Source of the DNA: an uncultured Steroidobacteraceae bacterium
GTDB taxonomy: Bacteria; Pseudomonadota; Gammaproteobacteria; Steroidobacterales; Steroidobacteraceae
Length of the DNA stretch: 6,142 nt
Reading direction: 5' to 3'
Assembly: GCA_955652625.1 (NCBI GenBank)
Contig: CATPBM010000142.1
Span: forward strand, 1-6,142
Below, in pieces: positions 1-6,142 of this stretch. The notes below the pieces were generated by a model that saw only the letters and a program-made list of their open reading frames with translations, was not told where the DNA came from and did not search any database. The translations under genes were made by a program, and so were the position numbers. Every line of letters starts with the position of its first letter. Within the stretch, counting starts at the first letter, position 1.

Positions 1-1361
1 CCGCAGAGCCGGCAACCCTGGTGCGCGACGGCGACGTGATCGCGGAAGGCTTCGACCCCGAGCTCGATGAGCTGCGGCGCATCGCCACGCACACCGACGA
101 ATTCCTGCTGGAGCTGGAAAAGCGCGAGCGCGAGCGCACCGGACTTGCGGGACTGAAGCTCGGTTACAACCGGGTGCAGGGATTTTTCATCGAGATTGCG
201 CGCCGCGACGCCGAGCGCGTGCCGAAGGACTACGTGCGCCGCCAGACCGTGAAGTCCGCCGAGCGCTTCATTACCGAGGAGCTCAAGAGCTTCGAGGACA
301 AGGTGCTCGGCGCACGCGACAAGGCCCTGGCACGCGAGAAGCAGCTCTACGAGGAGGTGCTGACGCAACTCATCGATACCTTGGGTTCCCTGCAGGCCAC
401 TGCCAGCGCGCTCGCCGAGAGCGATGCGCTCGCGGCCCTCGCCGAGCGCGCCGCGGCGCTCGAGTGGACGGTTCCGGAACTCACGACCGAAGCGCGCCTC
501 GTCATCGAAGGCGGACGTCACCCGGTGGTCGAGCGCTTCACGGATGCACCGTTCGTGCCCAATGACCTGCGCCTCGATGCCGAGCGGCGCATGCTCATCA
601 TCACCGGCCCGAACATGGGCGGGAAATCGACCTACATGCGCCAGGCGGCGCTCATCGCGCTGCTCGCGCACGTGGGCAGCTACGTGCCCGCTGAGCGCGC
701 GGTGCTCGGACCCCTCGATCGAATCTTCACGCGCATCGGGGCGGCGGACGATCTGGCGGGTGGCCGCTCCACCTTCATGGTGGAAATGACGGAAGCGGCC
801 AACATCCTGCACAACGCCACGGCGAAGAGTCTCATCCTGCTCGATGAAATCGGCCGCGGCACCAGCACCTTCGACGGGCTGTCGCTCGCCTGGGCCATGG
901 CACGCGATATCGCCGTGCGCCTACGCGCATTTACACTCTTCGCCACGCACTATTTCGAGCTCACGACGCTCGCCAGCGAGATTGAGGGTTGCGCCAACGT
1001 GCACCTGGATGCGACCGAGCACGGCGATGGCATCGTGTTCCTGCATGCCGTCAGGGACGGTCCGGCCAACCGCAGCTACGGCCTGCAGGTGGCGCAGCTC
1101 GCGGGCGTGCCGGTGGGCGTGATCGGCGAGGCGCGCCGTTACCTCGAGCAGCTCGAGTCCGAACGCGAGCGCCATCGGGCGCAGGCCGCCAGTCGCGAGC
1201 CGCGCGCGGCGCAAACTGAGCTGCCGCTGTTCGCCGCGCCGGGCCCGGACGCGCTGCGCCAGGCGCTCAGGGCCATCGACCCGGACGAGCTGTCGCCGAA
1301 GGCGGCGCTCGAGGCACTCTACACCCTGCGCCGTTTGCTCGATGCGCCCCTATCGAAGTGA
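1..1361 (+). CDS. mutS: DNA mismatch repair protein MutS, C-terminal part (5' end outside window)
   Basis: MutS recognises mispaired bases and small loops and, with ATP, recruits MutL to start repair. The reading frame is open from position 3 and the gene begins left of the window; about 452 residues are present, against roughly 850 for the whole family protein. The GTG at 21 is internal, not a start. Seen in order: the end of the lever/clamp region with [12 protein letters not shown] (around 162-200); the ATPase with Walker [10 protein letters not shown] (606-632), Walker B LILLDE (831-848) followed by [10 protein letters not shown], and the THYFELT switch segment near 947-967; then a variable tail. 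The tail holds QTELPLF (1212-1232), which resembles a sliding-clamp-binding motif, and a final segment resembling the short C-terminal oligomerisation domain ([17 protein letters not shown]). The TGA stop lies inside the end of the convergent hydrolase gene. The ATPase shows no missing catalytic residues. Confidence 0.97.
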   Translation, partial: AEPATLVRDGDVIAEGFDPELDELRRIATHTDEFLLELEKRERERTGLAGLKLGYNRVQGFFIEIARRDAERVPKDYVRRQTVKSAERFITEELKSFEDKVLGARDKALAREKQLYEEVLTQLIDTLGSLQATASALAESDALAALAERAAALEWTVPELTTEARLVIEGGRHPVVERFTDAPFVPNDLRLDAERRMLIITGPNMGGKSTYMRQAALIALLAHVGSYVPAERAVLGPLDRIFTRIGAADDLAGGRSTFMVEMTEAANILHNATAKSLILLDEIGRGTSTFDGLSLAWAMARDIAVRLRAFTLFATHYFELTTLASEIEGCANVHLDATEHGDGIVFLHAVRDGPANRSYGLQVAQLAGVPVGVIGEARRYLEQLESERERHRAQAASREPRAAQTELPLFAAPGPDALRQALRAIDPDELSPKAALEALYTLRRLLDAPLSK

Positions 1362-1979
1362 GAATCGTCCCTCGGTGAGGAACAGCCCCGTCTCGCGCGC
1401 CACGCGCGCCGACACCAGCATTCCCAGGTGACTCACCGGCAGCACGATGTGGTCACTCATCCCCGGCATGCGCGTCTCCCTCACCGCGACCGTGCCGTCG
1501 TTGTCCTCCTCGAATGCCGCGAGCAGTTGCCCCACACCGAGCGGTTGCGTGCCAGCGATGATCCCGAGCGGCCGCGGGTGCGCCCAGCGCCGCTCGCGCC
1601 GCTGCAACAGCTCCTCTGCGACCGACCGCCCCATGAGGTGCGCGACCGGGCCGACGCGGCCCGCGCGCTCGGCGGCGCGGCTCGCCACGCACGGCGTGCC
1701 GAGGAATACCGCGCGCCCCGGCGGCTGATCCGGAAAGCGCTCGAGGAAGCGATGGATGACGAGACCCCCTAAGCTGTGGCCGACGAAGTGCACTTGCGGC
1801 GCCTGCAGTGCGCGCACCAGGCTCTCCAGGCGGGCCGTGATGGCGGTCATGCTCGAATGAGCCGCCGAATAACGTAACAAGTGCAGCGTCAGATCGAATT
1901 GCTGCGCCAGGCGATGACGCAGGATGAGCGACTCCTCGCCCGGCATCCACAGCCCGTGCACGTACACCACGTGCGTCAT
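1350..1979 (-). CDS. Small alpha/beta-hydrolase (esterase/lipase-like), substrate unknown
   Basis: A 209-residue single-domain alpha/beta hydrolase, probably cytoplasmic since no signal peptide is visible. Seen: an N-terminal strand with the oxyanion-type HGLW (residues 8-11), the nucleophile elbow GHSLGG with Ser69 (codon 1773-1775), a likely acid in NDGTV (Asp161) and a late His in PVSHLGML (His184). This forms a credible Ser-Asp-His triad in the usual order. The frame is open up to 2075, but the extension is Arg/Cys-rich, overlaps aspS and looks unlike a protein start. The ATG at 1979, directly before THVVYVHG, fits the fold. The ribosome-binding site is weak. The gene lies 43 bp downstream of aspS on the same strand and may be co-transcribed with it. 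Its last 12 bp overlap the end of mutS. The family covers esterases, lipases and acyltransferases, so the reaction cannot be named; lipase-like cleavage of an ester is only the default expectation. Confidence 0.88.
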   Translation of the reverse strand: MTHVVYVHGLWMPGEESLILRHRLAQQFDLTLHLLRYSAAHSSMTAITARLESLVRALQAPQVHFVGHSLGGLVIHRFLERFPDQPPGRAVFLGTPCVASRAAERAGRVGPVAHLMGRSVAEELLQRRERRWAHPRPLGIIAGTQPLGVGQLLAAFEEDNDGTVAVRETRMPGMSDHIVLPVSHLGMLVSARVARETGLFLTEGRFSLR

Positions 1980-2022
1980 GGCGCTCAGCCGGTGCGCGCC
2001 GCGCGCGCTGCGCCGCCGCGTG

Positions 2023-3792
2023 TCAAGGCTGCGGCACGCGCACCCGCACGTGCAGCTCGCGCAGCTGCGCCTCACTCACCTCGGTGGGCGCATCGGTGAG
2101 CGGATCGGCCGCCGTCTGGGTCTTCGGAAAGGCGATGACCTCGCGAATGCTGTCGGCGCCTGCCATGAGCATGACGAGCCGATCGAGTCCGAAAGCGATA
2201 CCCCCGTGAGGCGGCGCGCCGTACTTCAGGGCATCGAGCAGGAAGCCGAACTTGTTGTGCGCTTCGGCGGGGTCGAGGCCGAGCAGGTCGAACACGGTGG
2301 ACTGCATCTCCTGGCGGTGAATACGCACCGAGCCGCCACCGATCTCCGAGCCGTTCAGCACCATGTCGTAGGCCCTGGCGAGCGCCGCCGCGGGGCCGGC
2401 GCGCAGAACCGCGGGGTCGTCGATCTTCGGGGCGGTGAAGGGATGATGCATGGCGACCCAGCGCTTCTCATCCGCATCCCATTCGAACATGGGAAAGTCG
2501 ACTACCCACAGCGGCCGCCATCCCTCTTCCACGAGCTTCAGCTCCTGGCCCATCTTCAGGCGCAATGCGCCCAGAGAATCGTTGACCACCTTCGCGCGGT
2601 CGGCGCCGAAGAAAATGAGGTCGTTGTCGACGGCCTGCGTGCGCTCAAGGATCCCCGCAAGCGCCGCGTCGCTCAGGAACTTCACGATCGGGGACTGCAG
2701 ACCGTCGCGTCCGCGCGCTGCCTCGTTTACCTTGATGTACGCGAGCCCTTTCGCGCCATAGCGGGCGACGAATGCGGTGCACTCATCGATTTGCGAGCGC
2801 GGCATCGCGCCGCCACCCGGCACGCGCAGCGCCCCCACTCGGCCTTCGGGGTCCTTCGCAGGGGCTGCGAACACCTTGAAGTCGCAGTCCCTCACCAGAT
2901 CCGCGACGTCGGCGAGCTCGAGCGCAATGCGCAGGTCCGGCTTGTCGGAGCCGTAGCGCCGCAGGGCCTCCGCATGACTTAAGCGCGGGAAGGGAGCCGG
3001 GAGCGCCGTCCCCAGCACCTCCTTGAAGAAGTGGCGCACCAGGGCTTCCATCATTCCCATGATGTCGTCCTGGGACATGAAGGAGGTCTCGATGTCGAGC
3101 TGCGTGAATTCCGGCTGGCGATCGGCGCGCAGGTCCTCGTCGCGGAAGCAGCGCACGATCTGGTAGTAGCGATCGAAGCCCGCGATCATGAGCAGCTGCT
3201 TGAAGATCTGCGGTGACTGCGGCAGCGCGAAGAACTTGCCCGGATGCGTGCGGCTCGGCACCAGGTAGTCGCGCGCGCCTTCCGGGGTCGCCTTGGTGAG
3301 CATCGGCGTCTCAAGATCGATGAAGCCGTTACTGTCCAGGTACGCGCGCATCGAGCGCGTCACGCGATGGCGCAGCCGCAGGCGCTGGCTCATGACCTCG
3401 CGGCGCAGATCGAGGTAGCGATAGCGCAGCCGCACCTCCTCCCCCACCGACTCATCGAGCTGGAACGGCAGCGGCTCGGAGCGGTTCAGCAGCTCGAGCT
3501 CCGCAGCCAGGAGCTCCACGCCCCCGGAGGCGAGCTGGGCGTTCACCGTGCCCGGCGGCCGCGCGCGCACCTTGCCCTTCACCCTCACCACGAACTCGTT
3601 GCGCAGCCGCTCGGCGTCTTTGAAAACCGTGGCGGCATCCGGGTCGAACACGATCTGCAGCAGGCCCTCGCGATCGCGCAGATCGACGAAAATGACACCG
3701 CCGTGGTCGCGGCGGCGATGCACCCAGCCGGCGACGGTGACCTCCTGGCCGAGGAGCTGTTCGTTAACTTGTCCGCAGTAATGTGAGCGCAT
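2023..3792 (-). CDS. aspS: Aspartyl-tRNA synthetase, bacterial type, probably non-discriminating
   Basis: Attaches aspartate to tRNA(Asp) in the cytoplasm via an aspartyl-adenylate; class IIb, dimeric. Its 589 residues match the roughly 590 of E. coli AspRS. Seen in order: an N-terminal OB-fold anticodon-binding domain (about 1-105); motif 1 with Pro163 in [10 protein letters not shown]; the QSPQ loop (192-195) with Lys198; motif 2 [20 protein letters not shown] with Arg217; the bacterial GAD insertion (about 285-410); and motif 3 GIAFGLDRL with Arg538. All core catalytic residues are present. The frame is open to 3993, but the extra 67 residues lie over the dehydrogenase gene and lack family character; the ATG at 3792 gives MRSHYCGQ, the usual bacterial AspRS start. 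No clear Shine-Dalgarno precedes it. His30 and Gly81 match the pair linked to relaxed Asp/Asn tRNA specificity in Pseudomonas-type enzymes, so misacylation of tRNA(Asn) for GatCAB is inferred. Located between the dehydrogenase and the hydrolase. Confidence 0.98.
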   Translation of the reverse strand: MRSHYCGQVNEQLLGQEVTVAGWVHRRRDHGGVIFVDLRDREGLLQIVFDPDAATVFKDAERLRNEFVVRVKGKVRARPPGTVNAQLASGGVELLAAELELLNRSEPLPFQLDESVGEEVRLRYRYLDLRREVMSQRLRLRHRVTRSMRAYLDSNGFIDLETPMLTKATPEGARDYLVPSRTHPGKFFALPQSPQIFKQLLMIAGFDRYYQIVRCFRDEDLRADRQPEFTQLDIETSFMSQDDIMGMMEALVRHFFKEVLGTALPAPFPRLSHAEALRRYGSDKPDLRIALELADVADLVRDCDFKVFAAPAKDPEGRVGALRVPGGGAMPRSQIDECTAFVARYGAKGLAYIKVNEAARGRDGLQSPIVKFLSDAALAGILERTQAVDNDLIFFGADRAKVVNDSLGALRLKMGQELKLVEEGWRPLWVVDFPMFEWDADEKRWVAMHHPFTAPKIDDPAVLRAGPAAALARAYDMVLNGSEIGGGSVRIHRQEMQSTVFDLLGLDPAEAHNKFGFLLDALKYGAPPHGGIAFGLDRLVMLMAGADSIREVIAFPKTQTAADPLTDAPTEVSEAQLRELHVRVRVPQP

Positions 3793-3802
3793 GAGGCGCG
3801 CG

Positions 3803-3831
3803 ATGTTACGGACGCCCTCAGGTCCCCGCAA
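3803..3831 (-). promoter_or_regulatory. Weak candidate promoter for aspS
   Basis: In the 46-bp gap before aspS the minus strand reads TTGCGG (3826-3831), a 17-bp spacer, then TAACAT (3803-3808). These match the sigma-70 -35 and -10 consensus at 3/6 and 4/6. If used, transcription would begin within about 5 nt of the ATG, giving a nearly leaderless mRNA, which would agree with the absence of a Shine-Dalgarno. Matches this weak occur often by chance, and read-through from the upstream genes is an equally good explanation. Confidence 0.2.
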
Positions 3832-3838
3832 CCGAGGC

Positions 3839-4831
3839 TCAATTGCGGGACATCTCCAGCACCGCGGCACCCTCGAGCGCACCGCGGCGCAGGCGCTCCA
3901 GGGCGAGATTGGCCTGCCTGAGATCGAAACGCTGCACGCTTGCCCTGAGGCCCAGGCGTGCGGCGAGAGCCAGGAATTCCTCCCCGTCCGCACGCGTGAG
4001 GTTGGCGACCGAGGACACCGAGCGCTCCCCCCACAGCAGGCGGTACGGGAAAGCCGGCAAATCGCTCATGTGAATGCCGGCACACACCACCCGCCCGCCG
4101 GGGCGCACACAGGCGAGAGCGGCCGGGATGAGCGCGCCGACGGGCGCGAACACGATTGCAGCGTCGAGGGATTCCGGCGGCCGCTCGGCGGAGCTCCCGG
4201 CCCACACCGCGCCGAGGCCGCGTGCGAAGCGCTGAGCCGCATCATCTGCCGGGCGCGTGAAGGCAAACACGCGCCGGCCCTCGTGCCGCGCCACCTGGGT
4301 AAGCAGGTGCGCCGCGGCGCCAAAGCCATAGAGCCCGAGACGCTCGCCGGTTCCGGCCGCGCGGTACGCCCGATAGCCGATGAGCCCGGCGCACAGCAGC
4401 GGCGCGAGTTCGGCGGCCGGGGCGTTGACCGGCAGCGCCAGGCAGTAGCGCGCATCCGCCAGGACCTGCTGCGCGTAACCGCCATCGCGCGTGTACCCGG
4501 TAAAACGTGCCCGCACGCACAGGTTCTCGAGCCCGCGGCGGCAGTACTCGCACACCCCGCAGGTGTAGCCGAGCCAGGGCACCCCGACGCGATCGCCACT
4601 TTGAAAGCGCGTTACCTCAGGCCCGACGGCCTCGACCACCCCGACGATCTCATGTCCGGGCGTGACCGGGTAGCGCACGTCGGGGAGCTCATTGTCCACC
4701 AGATGCAGGTCCGTGCGGCACACGCCACACGCCTGCACCCGGATCAGCAGCTGCTGCGGTGCGGGCGGGGGCAACGTCACCTCATTCAGGGTGAGCGGCG
4801 AGCCCGGGGCGATGAGACGCATGGCCTTCAC
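3839..4831 (-). CDS. Zinc-dependent alcohol dehydrogenase family protein (MDR superfamily)
   Basis: A 330-residue medium-chain dehydrogenase/reductase, expected to oxidise an alcohol or reduce an aldehyde with NAD(P). Seen: the GroES-like catalytic domain with zinc ligands Cys38 (GVCRTDLH), His60-Glu61 (GHE) and Cys147 (LLCAG); a complete structural-zinc lobe with Cys91, Cys94, Cys97 and Cys105; and a Rossmann fold with GFGAAA (169-174). The stretches [21 protein letters not shown] and [12 protein letters not shown] are typical of a conserved bacterial subgroup (the one I recall as TIGR02822, often labelled AdhA-like), which to my knowledge has no firmly assigned substrate. The start is GTG at 4831, giving MKAMRL, the family's normal N-terminus; an ATG three codons later (4822) is the alternative. 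It lies 37 bp after the DUF502 gene and 46 bp before aspS, all on the same strand. It is intact, and its function in this context is not evident. Confidence 0.93.
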   Translation of the reverse strand: MKAMRLIAPGSPLTLNEVTLPPPAPQQLLIRVQACGVCRTDLHLVDNELPDVRYPVTPGHEIVGVVEAVGPEVTRFQSGDRVGVPWLGYTCGVCEYCRRGLENLCVRARFTGYTRDGGYAQQVLADARYCLALPVNAPAAELAPLLCAGLIGYRAYRAAGTGERLGLYGFGAAAHLLTQVARHEGRRVFAFTRPADDAAQRFARGLGAVWAGSSAERPPESLDAAIVFAPVGALIPAALACVRPGGRVVCAGIHMSDLPAFPYRLLWGERSVSSVANLTRADGEEFLALAARLGLRASVQRFDLRQANLALERLRRGALEGAAVLEMSRN

Positions 4832-4868
4832 GGGGGTGCTCGTGAGCTAGCGCGGGGCCGGGCTTCCT

Positions 4869-5519
4869 TCAGGCGGCGGGCTTAGCGAGCTGGGCTTTCA
4901 CGGCTTCCGCCGGCGGAACCACCACGCCGCAGGTGATGATCATTTTCATGGCCGCATCCACCGACATGTTGAGCTCCACGACCTCGCGGCGCGGCACGAT
5001 GACGAGGTAGCCGGCGGTGGCGTTCAGGGCCGCGGAGATGTACACGGCCGCGTGCGGCTCGCCCATCTTCTGGCTCACCTCCGGAACATCCTCCGCGGTG
5101 AGAAAGCCGATGCTCCAGGCACCCGCGCGCGGGTACTCCACCATCACCACCTTGCGGAAGGAGTTGGACTGCGAGAGCACACTCTCCGCGAAGCTCTTTA
5201 CCCCACCGTACACCGTGCGCACGATCGGGATGCGATTGACCAGGTCCTCGCCCCAGACGATCAGCTGCCGACCGATGAGGTTCGTGACCAGAAGGCCCGT
5301 CAGGAACAGCACGACCAGCGCCAGCAGCAGGCCGATCCCTGGCAGCTGAAAGCCCACCAGCCGCTCGGGACGGTAAGCGGGCGGCACCAGCACGAGCGCC
5401 AGATCCAGGATGTGCAGCATGACGCTCAGCATCCACACGGTGGCGAGGATCGGCAGCCACACCAGCACGCCCGCGATCAGGTAACGGCGCAGGCTGCGCT
5501 TTTTCACGGCGCCGTCCAT
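4869..5519 (-). CDS. DUF502 family inner-membrane protein
   Basis: A 216-residue membrane protein of unknown function; the family includes the plant COV1-like proteins. Seen: a basic N-terminus (KKRSLRR) consistent with a cytoplasmic start, a first membrane segment about 13-38, a second about 57-82 (PGIGLLLALVVLFLTGLLVTN), then a soluble C-terminal domain. That domain holds the characteristic IPIVRTVYGGVKSFAESV (97-114), GYLVIVPR (170-177) and ELNMSVDAAMKMIITCGVVVP (182-202). Where many bacterial members carry PTTPNPTSG, this protein has SAALNATAG (162-170). The ATG at 5519 lies 4 bp after the fmdB stop codon, so the two are very likely co-translated. DUF502 genes often sit close to fmdB and aspS in beta- and gammaproteobacteria, as here. 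Topology and family are well supported; no biochemical role can be given. Confidence 0.93.
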   Translation of the reverse strand: MDGAVKKRSLRRYLIAGVLVWLPILATVWMLSVMLHILDLALVLVPPAYRPERLVGFQLPGIGLLLALVVLFLTGLLVTNLIGRQLIVWGEDLVNRIPIVRTVYGGVKSFAESVLSQSNSFRKVVMVEYPRAGAWSIGFLTAEDVPEVSQKMGEPHAAVYISAALNATAGYLVIVPRREVVELNMSVDAAMKMIITCGVVVPPAEAVKAQLAKPAA

Positions 5520-5523
5520 GCGC

Positions 5524-6012
5524 TTAGCGCCGGCCCCGGCGCGCCCTGCGGCCGCGACCCAAGCGCGCCGGCTTACGCGCCGCGCGTGACGCCTTGCCGG
5601 AGACGCTCACGCTACGGCGTGCGCTCTTGGCAGACGCGCCGGCACTGGCCGGCTTCGCCTCCGCGCTCTTGGGCTCCGCGGGCTTTGACTCCTTGGCATC
5701 CGTGGACTCCTTGGCATCCTTGGACTCCTTGCCCGTTTTGGCCTCGTCCTTGGCCTCCTTGCTGTCCGGCTTGCTCTCCGCCTTGGCCTCTTCTTTATCC
5801 GCGCCGAGGAGATTGCGCCTGTTTTCCTTGTCGGATTTAAAGTCAGTCTCGTACCAGCCGGCGCCCTTGAGGCGAAACACCGGCGCCGAGACCAGTTTGA
5901 CGAGACGGCGCTTGCCGCAGGACGGGCACTTGGTGAGCGGCGTATCCGAGATCTTCTGCATGACCTCCGTGTAGTACTTGCAGGCCTGGCATTCGTATTC
6001 GTAGAACGGCAT
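5524..6012 (-). CDS. FmdB family zinc-ribbon protein with long low-complexity basic tail
   Basis: The first 60 or so residues are a classic FmdB-type regulatory zinc ribbon: MPFYEYECQAC with Cys8 and Cys11, then Cys29 and Cys32 (CPSC), followed by the usual VFRLKGAGWYETDFK. The zinc ribbon is a plausible nucleic-acid or protein contact; despite the name, a role in formamidase regulation is not implied. The protein is 162 residues, whereas family members are usually about 70-110. The excess is a tail: residues 61-121 are Lys/Glu/Ala/Ser-rich and nearly charge-balanced, with repeated KES-DA units, and residues 119-162 carry 16 basic and no acidic side chains, ending GRGRRARRGRR. This resembles histone H1-like tails. 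The tail is in frame without interruption, so it is not obviously a frameshift. The ATG at 6012 is fixed by MPFYEYEC; there is no Shine-Dalgarno before it. The stop lies 4 bp before the DUF502 start. Confidence 0.93.
   Translation of the reverse strand: MPFYEYECQACKYYTEVMQKISDTPLTKCPSCGKRRLVKLVSAPVFRLKGAGWYETDFKSDKENRRNLLGADKEEAKAESKPDSKEAKDEAKTGKESKDAKESTDAKESKPAEPKSAEAKPASAGASAKSARRSVSVSGKASRAARKPARLGRGRRARRGRR
5687..5731. repeat. 18-bp tandem repeat, about 2.5 copies, inside the fmdB tail
   Basis: On the + strand gactccttggcatccgtg (5687-5704) is followed by gactccttggcatccttg (5705-5722), differing at one base, and then a half copy gactccttg (5723-5731). Because 18 bp is six codons, expansion or contraction keeps the reading frame. 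On the coding (-) strand it specifies alternating KES and (K/T)DA units, about residues 95-109 of the FmdB protein. Looser versions of ccttggc(c/a) continue to about 5770. Confidence 0.85.
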
Positions 6013-6044
6013 TTTGTTAGGCGAGACAGCGATGTTGAGCGCTG

Positions 6045-6050
6045 AGTATA
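6045..6050 (-). promoter_or_regulatory. Candidate -10 box for fmdB and the genes after it
   Basis: The minus strand reads TATACT (5/6 match to TATAAT) ending 32 bp before the fmdB ATG, in the 75-bp gap between the preceding gene's stop codon and fmdB. It stands out in otherwise very GC-rich sequence. No good -35 is found: the hexamers at 16-18 bp spacing are GC-rich and unlike TTGACA. If real, it would be the main promoter for the tightly spaced leftward genes. Confidence 0.35.
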
Positions 6051-6087
6051 ACGGACGCGCCCGTGCCTGGCCCGCCGCCGGCTTTAG

Positions 6088-6142
6088 TTAGCCGCGGGCG
6101 GCCTTGCGCTCATCCACTTTCGAGAACGTAAGCTCCCCGGCC
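6088..6142 (-). CDS. C-terminal end of an unidentified protein (rest outside window)
   Basis: On the minus strand one frame running in from the window edge encodes AGELTFSKVDERKAARG followed by TAA (6088-6090). The composition is hydrophilic, like a normal protein end, while the neighbouring frame gives an Arg/Pro-rich string ending at another TAA (6084-6086). Only 17 codons are visible, so the gene cannot be identified. It is co-directional with fmdB, with 75 bp between them. Confidence 0.4.
   Translation of the reverse strand, partial: AGELTFSKVDERKAARG

Noticed and set aside
1393..1411. CGCGCG-CCA-CGCGCG inverted repeat near the mutS end as a terminator for mutS
   Set aside because: It lies within hydrolase coding sequence, has a three-base loop and no T-run, and is consistent with GC codon bias.
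1980..2022. GC-rich self-complementary stretch between aspS and the hydrolase as a possible terminator
   Set aside because: The stems are imperfect GCGCGC runs with little loop, and no T-tract follows on the - strand; such runs are expected in this base composition.
1924..2982. Long + strand open frame (352 codons) opposite aspS
   Set aside because: It lies opposite a clear aspS coding region, shows the His/Arg/Ala-rich composition of an antisense frame in GC-rich DNA, and has no recognisable domain.
3793..3993. 67-residue N-terminal extension of AspRS
   Set aside because: It overlaps the end of the dehydrogenase gene, lacks similarity to AspRS, and the ATG at 3792 gives the standard N-terminus.
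3791..4885. Long + strand open frame (364 codons) opposite the dehydrogenase gene
   Set aside because: It is the antisense shadow of a well-supported dehydrogenase with complete zinc and nucleotide-binding motifs; its composition is low complexity and Arg/His/Ala-rich.
5052..5840. + strand open frame with Trp-Pro-His repeats near its 3' end
   Set aside because: The repeat is just the 18-bp fmdB tail repeat read on the opposite strand; the rest overlaps DUF502 and fmdB without domain character.
5594..5974. + strand open frame with Leu/Ser/Ala repeats resembling a membrane or coiled-coil protein
   Set aside because: It is the reverse reading of the Lys/Glu/Ser-rich fmdB tail; the hydrophobic look follows from complementing AAG/GAG codons.

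Overview
The window is a GC-rich (about two-thirds G+C by eye), densely packed piece of bacterial chromosome. It contains no mobile elements, CRISPR arrays, rRNA or tRNA genes. The protein sequences look proteobacterial. The AspRS resembles Pseudomonas-type enzymes in its first 60 residues, and the FmdB / DUF502 / aspS grouping is familiar from beta- and gammaproteobacteria. A high-GC gammaproteobacterium (or a close betaproteobacterium) is the best guess; genus cannot be read from the sequence.

Layout. On the + strand, positions 1-1361 hold the 3' half of mutS, covering part of the clamp/lever region, the complete ATPase and the C-terminal tail. Everything else is on the - strand and reads leftwards from the right edge. 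In order of transcription these are: the last 17 codons of an unidentified gene (6142-6088); an FmdB-type zinc-ribbon protein with a long low-complexity tail (6012-5524); a DUF502 inner-membrane protein (5519-4869); a zinc-dependent alcohol dehydrogenase of uncharacterised substrate (4831-3839); aspartyl-tRNA synthetase aspS (3792-2023); and a small alpha/beta hydrolase (1979-1350). The hydrolase gene runs convergently into mutS and their ends overlap by 12 bp. Gaps between - strand genes are 4, 37, 46 and 43 bp, so one transcription unit from fmdB to the hydrolase is plausible. The only reasonable -10 element lies upstream of fmdB, and a weak candidate precedes aspS. No gene-free stretch exceeds 75 bp.

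Functionally this is mostly housekeeping: mismatch repair, tRNA aspartylation and conserved small proteins of unknown function. The dehydrogenase and hydrolase are general enzymes with no obvious link to the others. I do not see a new defence, mobile or regulatory system. The points worth a second look are: an AspRS carrying the His/Gly pair associated with non-discriminating (Asp/Asn) enzymes; the FmdB tail, which changes from a Lys/Glu repeat to a purely basic histone H1-like end and is encoded partly by an 18-bp tandem repeat; the dehydrogenase lying between DUF502 and aspS; and a DUF502 protein that has lost a family signature.
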